From NCBI GenBank assembly GCA_002104945.1, contig MCFH01000120.1, positions 1 through 37,530 of the forward strand: a stretch of 37,530 nt of DNA, given 5' to 3'. The notes below the pieces were generated by a model, which worked only from the letters and a program-made list of their open reading frames with translations, had not been told where the DNA came from and searched no databases. Both the position numbers and the translations under genes were made by a program. The DNA is from Piromyces finnis (taxonomy: Eukaryota > Neocallimastigomycota > Neocallimastigomycetes > Neocallimastigales > Neocallimastigaceae). Below are positions 34,269 through 37,530 of the stretch, piece by piece; within the stretch, counting starts at the first letter, position 1, and the number at the start of each line of letters is the position of its first letter.

Positions 34269-34277
34269 CTCCCCCTC
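34269..34277 (-). promoter_or_regulatory. Copia polypurine tract, right-arm copy
   Basis: GAGGGGGAG on the minus strand beside the LTR start. Confidence 0.65.
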
Positions 34278-34411
34278 AAATTAGATTTTCTTTAAAAATA
34301 TCTTATTTGTATATTCAAACATTCTTGGACCAGGTAGATCTTTATTTAAAGGGTCAGCTAGCATTTCTTTAGTGTTTATGTATTCAATTTTTATATTATT
34401 CTTTTCTATGT

Positions 34412-34420
34412 TGTCAATAA

Positions 34421-34466
<46 letters not shown>

Positions 34467-34590
34467 TTCCGAGTGCATTTCTCCCATCGATCAGAGTTAG
34501 CTCCAATGGTGGTTCTTAGAGAAACGTTGGCTCATTCCTATTGCTAGGTGGTTGTGACCCTCCTGGTCTGTCATACTGTCAATAATGAAA
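34412..34590. repeat. Target-site duplication pair around the retroposon
   Basis: TGTCAATAATGAAA at 34412-34425 and 34577-34590 brackets the retroposon. The unduplicated form is at 11373-11386 (reverse orientation). Confidence 0.85.
34426..34576 (-). mobile_element. Short poly(A) retroposon (SINE-like), right arm only
   Basis: On the minus strand it is a 113-nt body beginning GTATGACAGACCAGGAGGGT and ending CACTCGGAAGTT, followed by 38 A (34463-34426). It is flanked by perfect 14-15 bp direct repeats of TGTCAATAATGAAA (34412-34425 and 34577-34590). The left arm carries the empty site with one copy (11373-11386). Poly(A) tail and long target duplication are the signature of LINE-machinery retroposition. 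The body is far richer in G+C than its surroundings. I do not recognise it as tRNA, 5S or 7SL RNA. A box B-like GATCGATGG occurs but is weak evidence. It could be a SINE, a 5'-truncated LINE end, or a processed small-RNA copy. Confidence 0.85.
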
Positions 34591-35912
34591 TAGTAGTGTA
34601 TATTAATGTGTTTTAGCTCAGTATTTATTTCACCGTTTTCTATTATTTTCTTGTTTGCCTTGTTACCGGTGAATAAAGTTATATTTTTGTTGTAATTAAA
34701 AATTTCATCTACCATGTTTTTGATCCATAAGATTTTCGTTTCTCGGATAACCAGCATATTGGGCTATTTCCCATTAGAATTATCCCTCCAGAGGTAGATT
34801 TAAAGTCTTCTGCGCCTCCTTAGTCCGAATCAGTGTATCCTTGGATTTTTCCTTCCCCACTATATTCGATTAAATAATGCCTGATGGTAGATAAGTATCT
34901 GAATATATTTACAATTATGTTCCAGTTAGATATTGTTAGCCTTTCGGATTTTTTTGCAGCTTTGTTTACTGCAAACGCAATATTCGGTCTTGTACATTTT
35001 GACAAGTATATTAATGAACCGATTGCACTTTTATATTTGGTTTTATCAAATGGATTATTATTTGAGGTGCTCTTGTCAATTGTTATACATGACATATTTC
35101 TTCTACGTACATTTTCCATATGAAATCTTTGTAATACATTATTAATGTAATTCTCTTGAGAAATAATGTATTTGGATTCTTTCTTCTCGATCTTTATTTC
35201 TAGAATATAGTTGATGGGCCACTATTTGATATTTTAAATTTACTTTTAATCTTGCTTATTACTCTCTCTATTGTATTTTTTTTTCCAACTATAGACCAAT
35301 TATACATTTTACGTATTTATTTTCTTTTAACTTATATATACATGATTTGAATCTATTGTTTTGTTCCATTGTCTTCCTGATTGTTTTAAACTACAGAGAG
35401 CTTTATTCAGCTTCCAGTATCATCCCCCAAAGTTGCTATCTCCAAGCAGAATTGTAGTATATATATCCATATCTAAAAGAGCATTGAGGTAGGAAGCTTT
35501 AATATCAAGCTGATATATATTCCACTTAAATTTTGCTGCAATAGCAATAATAAATTTTAGATTGTCAATATTTAAAGTAGGAAAATAGGTCAAGTCAATA
35601 CCCTGTTTTTGACGGAAACCTCTGGAGACAAGTCTAGCTTTAAAACGTACTATTTTATTATTGCTGTCCCTTTTAATAGCAAAAACCCATTTAGTAGATA
35701 TAATGTTTTCATTTTTTAAGATATTTTTAACCAAGGACATGATCTTGTTTGAATACAAATTATTTAATTCATCTTGAATGGCAGCTTTCCAACAATTCGA
35801 ATTCGTACAAGACATAACTTCTTTGTACGTAGTGTAGTGTGAGCATCAGTAAATACGGTAGCTATAAATTTATACTTGTGCTTCTTAGAAGTACCAGAAT
35901 TATACAAAGAGG

Positions 35913-35917
35913 TAGGA
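35913..35917. repeat. Gypsy target-site duplication, right-arm copy (TAGGA)
   Basis: Mirror of TCCTA at 10046-10050; the gypsy terminus TGTAAAGATATAAATATA starts at 35918. Confidence 0.7.
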
Positions 35918-36058
35918 TGTAAAGATATAAATATACTCATCACTATGCGGATCCAAAAAGGGACTACTATGTTAAGAACAATGATTCCCATGAAGAAGAA
36001 AAGAAAAAAGGTCTTTGTTTTTTATGCAAGAAGCCGGGACACCTACAATTCAACTGTC

Positions 36059-36671
36059 TGTAAAGATATCAAATGCCTCAACTTGATATCTTTAATGTAA
36101 CTTAAGCCACAAGTATTATTATTTAAGTTACACAAATTATATTCAGAAAAAGAAAATGAGACATAATTTATTTATTAATAATTAAAGTTTAAAACAAAAT
36201 AAATTATTAATTTATTTTTAATGTTTAACAAGTAAATTAAAATTCTCAATTTAAATCCCTAGTTTTAGTATTGTATTTTTTTAAAATAGATAAATAATGT
36301 ATAAATAATAAATGATTAATATATCAATAATACATGGGCACATATTCAAATTGAATAGTACTTAATTTTAATTGCCAATTGCATTTTACTAAAAATAATT
36401 ATAGTTTAAATATTTATTAATAATTAAGATTTTAGTGTAGATTTTAAATAATATATAAGAAATAAATAGTTATAATATAGTATAAATGTATTTAGGAAAA
36501 ATATAAATAGAAGATATTTTTCATCATTTTATCAATGTAATTGTTATTAATAAAATTTCTATTATAATAAAAGATATTTTTTAATAAAACAATTTTTATT
36601 TTTTATTTTAAATTTAGTGTTATTGTAATAGAATAGATATCCTAATCTATTCTTTCTGTGTCGCCATTACA
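36059..36671 (+). mobile_element. Solo LTR, right-arm copy
   Basis: 613 bp, TGTAAAGATATC...CCATTACA, flanked by CTGTC at 36054-36058 and 36672-36676. Mirror of 9292-9904 with the same length. Confidence 0.8.
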
Positions 36672-37530
36672 CTGTCCTAACAAGAGAAAGCCAATGAATG
36701 TTAGAATCATTCAGGAAAAAGGCTCACATTCTAACGATACTGCCTCTTTGAATAGAATAATTAAGCTAGATAAATTTATGGACATAGCTACAATCCATGA
36801 AATTGTGAAGAGAGAAAATTTATCAAGAAAGAAAAATAATATCCTTAACTTCTCAATTAAGTCAAATGAAGGAGATGAAGTCAGAGCTAGAGTACTAATT
36901 GATTCTGGATCTGATCTTAACTTTATTCACCATGACTTTATTAAAAAACATAAAATCGGAACTAGAAAAGTTAAGGAATTAATAAGAGTTACGGGATTGG
37001 GATGTGATGTAGCCGTGGTTGAAAGTGAAACAGAAAAGTGTATTCTTCGCTATCGAACCATTCGAGGTTATCAAGCTCTATGCTCTTAGAATTCCAGATG
37101 TCGATATCATTCTTGGTATCCCTTGGATTGATAAGCATAGCCCTCAAAACTACCACGGACGCGAGCAAAATTCGGTTTAATTCTGATTATTGTTCTCGCC
37201 ATTGTAATAATGGAAAAGAAAAGCACAAATCAAAAAAGAAATCTAATAAAAAGAACAAACTCTATACAAGAAACCAAATTATGACAAAATCCTCAAGTTC
37301 ACAAAGAAAATTATCGGAGGTGATGAGATACTGATGAAGATTTGAATATGTTCGTGCGTGTTCTCGTATTTGTACTATTGTTGATAATAATAGTGATAAT
37401 GATGATTTTTATCATTATAGGAATTTTAATAAAAACTTAAATTGTAATAACTGTAATAGTATTAGTGATAGTTTTAGTCTTGGTTAATTAATTATAAAAA
37501 TAGTTTTTAATGTAATTTTGTTAGTTAATA
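36672..37530 (+). pseudogene. Gypsy protease and linker, right-arm copy (partial)
   Basis: CPNKRK and the protease active site [10 protein letters not shown] (about 36894-36923) are intact up to about 37055. From there small indels relative to the left arm break the frame repeatedly, and the window ends in the Asn/Cys-rich linker before RT. Confidence 0.8.

Larger units (their letters stand above)
34278..35912 (-). pseudogene. Ty1/copia RT and RNase H, right-arm copy interrupted by a retroposon
   Basis: Inverted copy of 10051-11517 with the same RT blocks (KARLVSRGFRQKQG, YQLDIKASYLN) and RNase H end (LADPLNKDLPGP), and the same missing YxDD block. Open pieces are 35420-35815, 34820-35119, 34497-34757 and 34281-34487. 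It differs from the left copy by several transitions (for example Pro to Leu and Lys to Arg changes in the 34820-35119 piece) and by the retroposon at 34426-34576, which splits RNase H. Confidence 0.85.
22770..37530 (-). repeat. Right arm of giant inverted repeat (to window end)
   Basis: Inverted copy of 8430-22548. It differs from the left arm by scattered transitions, a one-base deletion in the ankyrin gene, one unit instead of two of the 124-bp repeat, a full-length copia LTR, an inserted poly(A) retroposon, and many small indels in the last 450 bases. The match continues, degraded, to the last bases of the window. Confidence 0.93.
35918..37530 (+). mobile_element. Gypsy element, right-arm copy (truncated by window end)
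   Basis: This begins with the 18-bp 5' LTR remnant, then the gag zinc knuckle (CFLCKKPGHLQFNC at about 36016-36057), the solo LTR and the pol start. The layout, deletion junction and nested insertion are identical to the left arm, so all three events predate the duplication. Confidence 0.85.

Overview
The window is extremely AT-rich eukaryotic DNA: long homopolymers, near-random A/T between genes, standard stop codons, Asn/Lys/Ile-rich proteins. It combines decayed Ty1/copia and Ty3/gypsy (chromodomain) retrotransposons with a single-exon ankyrin-repeat gene. This best fits an anaerobic gut fungus (Neocallimastigomycota). That assignment is inference from base composition and gene content, not from a marker gene.

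The dominant feature is a giant inverted repeat. Sequence from about 8430 to 22548 reappears reverse-complemented from about 22770 to the end of the window (37530). It surrounds a spacer of about 220 bp that is itself partly palindromic. Paired coordinates sum to 45319 at the ankyrin genes, 45143 near 11.9/33.2 kb, and 45963 in the retrotransposon part. The steps are explained by indels I could locate: a 124-bp tandem duplication only in the left arm, about 660 bp of LTR missing only from the left arm (a 155-T run sits there), and a 151-bp poly(A)-tailed retroposon with a 14-15 bp target duplication only in the right arm.

Region by region. 1-11880 is a nest of retroelements. A plus-strand copia element (gag zinc knuckle, protease, integrase, Asn-rich linker, RT, RNase H, PPT, 3' LTR) runs from before base 1 to about 11880. 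It is interrupted by a 1.69-kb LTR-like insert (308-2000, imperfect TSD) and by a minus-strand chromodomain gypsy element (4553-10045, TSD TCCTA). The gypsy element is itself split by a 613-bp solo LTR (9292-9904, TSD CTGTC/GACAG). 11881-18455 is AT-rich with no convincing gene, only two small ORFs, a tandem duplication and a trinucleotide microsatellite. 18456-20123 is an intact 555-codon ankyrin-repeat gene. 20124-25195 holds the centre of the palindrome and several decayed coding fragments. 25196-26862 is the second ankyrin copy, frameshifted near its start. 26863-33262 mirrors the AT-rich tract. 33263-37530 mirrors the copia 3' half, the solo LTR and the start of gypsy pol.

All retroelement reading frames are broken, and the copia RT lacks its catalytic YxDD block. 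The only apparently intact gene is the left ankyrin gene. The last 450 bases differ from the left arm by at least ten small indels, which looks like low consensus quality at a contig end. The inverted repeat therefore needs physical confirmation, although the arm-specific insertions argue against a simple read fold-back.
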